This document shows, one piece after another, positions 63,501-64,000 of a stretch of DNA of 64,000 nucleotides (its first letter is position 1; each line of letters starts with the position of its first letter). The position numbers were made by a program, and so were the translations under genes. This DNA is from Ancylobacter novellus (GTDB taxonomy: Bacteria; Pseudomonadota; Alphaproteobacteria; Rhizobiales; Xanthobacteraceae), in the NCBI GenBank assembly GCA_003241485.1, contig QFQD01000057.1, positions 8,854-72,853 on the forward strand. Direction: 5' to 3'. The notes beneath the pieces are model-generated. The model saw only the letters and a program-made list of their open reading frames with translations, was not told the DNA's origin and ran no database searches.

Positions 63501-63667
63501 GCCGAGGCGCCCGCATAGGTCGTCACCACCGAGACGACCGGCTCGTCGATATTGGGGTATTCACGCACCGTAAGCCTTGTGTAGGCAACGATGCCGACCA
63601 GCACCATCAGCAGGCTGAGGACGGTGGCGAAGACCGGACGGCGGATGCAGATCTCGGAAAGGCCCAT
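60593..63667 (-). CDS. RND multidrug efflux transporter, inner-membrane pump (1024 aa)
   Basis: HAE1/AcrB-like pump of full length: N-terminal MGLSEICIRRPVFATVLSLL and the central proton-relay helix LLAIVLAIGLVVDDAIVVLE with the Asp pair. The sequence resembles the proteobacterial MexF/MdtB class. It uses proton import to expel drugs or metabolites through an adaptor and outer-membrane channel. The adaptor gene is just upstream (nine-base gap). Confidence 0.93.
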   Translation of the reverse strand: MGLSEICIRRPVFATVLSLLMVLVGIVAYTRLTVREYPNIDEPVVSVVTTYAGASATIVESQVTQVLEGSIAGIEGIDVLESTSRSESSRITVRFRSEINPDVAASDVRDRVSRVRQRLPDEIDEPVISKVEADAQPVVFVVFRSDRMNALELTDYIDRYVVDRFKNLTGVADVQIYGERRYAMRVWIDRERLAAYALTVQDIEDALRQQNVEIPSGRIESADREFTVLSRTALATVDQFNDIIVKRASGSQVRLADVARVELGAANERRSSRFNGGQSIIVGIIKQAVANPLDVSAGVRGVLPAVNESLPEGMSATIGNDNAVFIDRSIKSVFHAIVEAVILVVLVIVVFLRSFRASIIPIVTIPISLITTFAIMYALGFSVNTLTLLAIVLAIGLVVDDAIVVLENIFRHIEHGMKPIPAAIKGAREIGFAVVAMTLTLAAVYAPVAFASGRTGRLFLEFALTLAGAVLISGFVALSLTPMMCSRLLKHEPNPGRVSAFVERCLRALENGYRRVLTASLRVRPLVLLVALLVAGASGLLVYVLPSELSPVEDRGVVRVSGSGPEGSTLAYTSRYTNQVEGILQKIPEMDSVLIINGMPEVHRFLVIGRLKDWDERGRRQQDIVRATSPQLRKIAGVNAYANNPPSLGASNNSRPIEFVLQTSGTYDELNDYVDRFLARIQDYPGLASVESDLKLNKPEISITIDRSKAADLGIDVAVLGRTLESLLGGRQVTRFEVGGEQYDVYVQLDAHDRASPATLDTIYLRSVSGQMVQLSNLVNVRETVAPQELKRFNQLRSATISGNLAPGYAQGEALAFLDQAAREVLPQTVQTDVSGQSREFRAAGQSLVLVFILALGFIYLVLSAQFESFRDPVIIMLTVPLSMTGALAALYFSSGTLNVYSQIGLVTLVGLITKHGILIVEFANQQQEAGLDRLAAVIEAATLRLRPILMTTGAMVLGAVPLALAEGAGAESRSQIGWVIVGGMTLGTLLTLFVVPTVYSLIGRIHHVAHSAIAPGLVHTPAE

Positions 63668-63676
63668 GAGCGCACC

Positions 63677-64000
63677 TCAGCTCTGCGGTGCGGTCGGCGA
63701 ACTCACCACTTCGACGGCGACATTGGACCTGAGGCGTCCCTGCCCCGCCGTCACCACCGAGATGCCCGGCGTGATGTCGCCCACCACCTCGACCTCGCCG
63801 GCCAGCCGCCGGCCGAGCTGGACCCGCTTCTCGATCGCCTTGCCGTCCTCGATCACCCAGACAAGCCGTTCCTGCCCGCGCGGCACGATGGCGCTTTCGG
63901 GGACGAACACGGCGCTGCGCGTATCGCGCCCCTTGAGCACGACGCGCACGAACAGGCCGGGGCGAAGGACGAGATCGGCGTTGGGAAGGCGCGCGCGCAC
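63677..64000 (-). CDS. RND efflux periplasmic adaptor subunit, 3' part
   Basis: The last 107 residues of a membrane-fusion protein; the start lies beyond the window. LPNADLVLRPGLFVRVVLKG and VFVPESAIVPRGQERLVWVI are typical of the beta-barrel and membrane-proximal domains of AcrA-like adaptors. It precedes the pump gene by nine bases in one operon. Confidence 0.88.
   Translation of the reverse strand: MRARLPNADLVLRPGLFVRVVLKGRDTRSAVFVPESAIVPRGQERLVWVIEDGKAIEKRVQLGRRLAGEVEVVGDITPGISVVTAGQGRLRSNVAVEVVSSPTAPQS

Overview
This is a high-GC window from an alphaproteobacterium of the Hyphomicrobiales (Rhizobiales), most like the Xanthobacteraceae (Ancylobacter/Xanthobacter type). The evidence is gene content: the irr / fabA-fabB-fabI block, paired YejA-like binding proteins with yejBEF, DUF1488, a CycM-type anchored cytochrome c, pheA-kdsB, and TRAP and amino-acid ABC catabolic clusters. 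The genus is inferred.

Layout. 1-8.1 kb: the end of a molybdenum hydroxylase, cspA, a transglutaminase and small rhizobial genes, then a decaying stretch (frameshifted DUF2975 gene, HTH gene with an internal deletion, headless integrase, toxin with two compensating frameshifts beside an intact antitoxin). 8.1-15.3 kb: a minus-strand catabolic operon (LysR; TRAP dctPQM; class III aminotransferase; SDR; MFS). 15.4-17 kb: IS630 and IS3 debris. 17-21 kb: XRE-cupin regulator, RidA, MOSC protein, PDR/VanB-type reductase and MHS transporter, with a shared operator-like motif before ridA and before the transporter; this may be a molybdenum N-reductase system.

21-33.7 kb is an island complex at tRNA-Arg(CCG). 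It holds an integrase remnant; a four-gene overlapping minus-strand operon (helical protein, QueC/QatC-like PP-loop protein, HTH-ImmA/IrrE protease, PIN-like nuclease), the best candidate for an undescribed system; a trbG/trbI/serine-recombinase chimera; and a 6.5-kb segment carrying a single-chain restriction-modification enzyme, a resolvase and an intact tyrosine integrase. The outer ends of this last segment are the two halves of a second tRNA-Arg, in inverted orientation and both broken in the anticodon loop. Joining the non-tRNA flanks on paper gives a symmetrical attP-like core.

33.7-47.7 kb is core chromosome: MoeB/ThiF-like protein, 2-hydroxyacid dehydrogenase, SH3 protein, irr (broken by an internal deletion), fabABI, a GAF-EAL gene broken by one base, pheA, kdsB, cycM and two YejA-like proteins. 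47.8-55.5 kb is a catabolic block (two FAD amine oxidases, SDR, IclR regulator, polar amino-acid ABC transporter) that separates the yejA-like genes from yejBEF (55.8-59.7 kb). The window ends with a NUDIX hydrolase, tRNA-Gly(CCC) and an RND efflux operon running off the right edge.

Several genes carry frameshifts (DUF2975, toxin, irr, EAL, a small gene at 4 kb). Some are deletions too large to be base-calling errors; the single-base ones could be errors. All homology statements come from reading motifs by eye; no database search was run.
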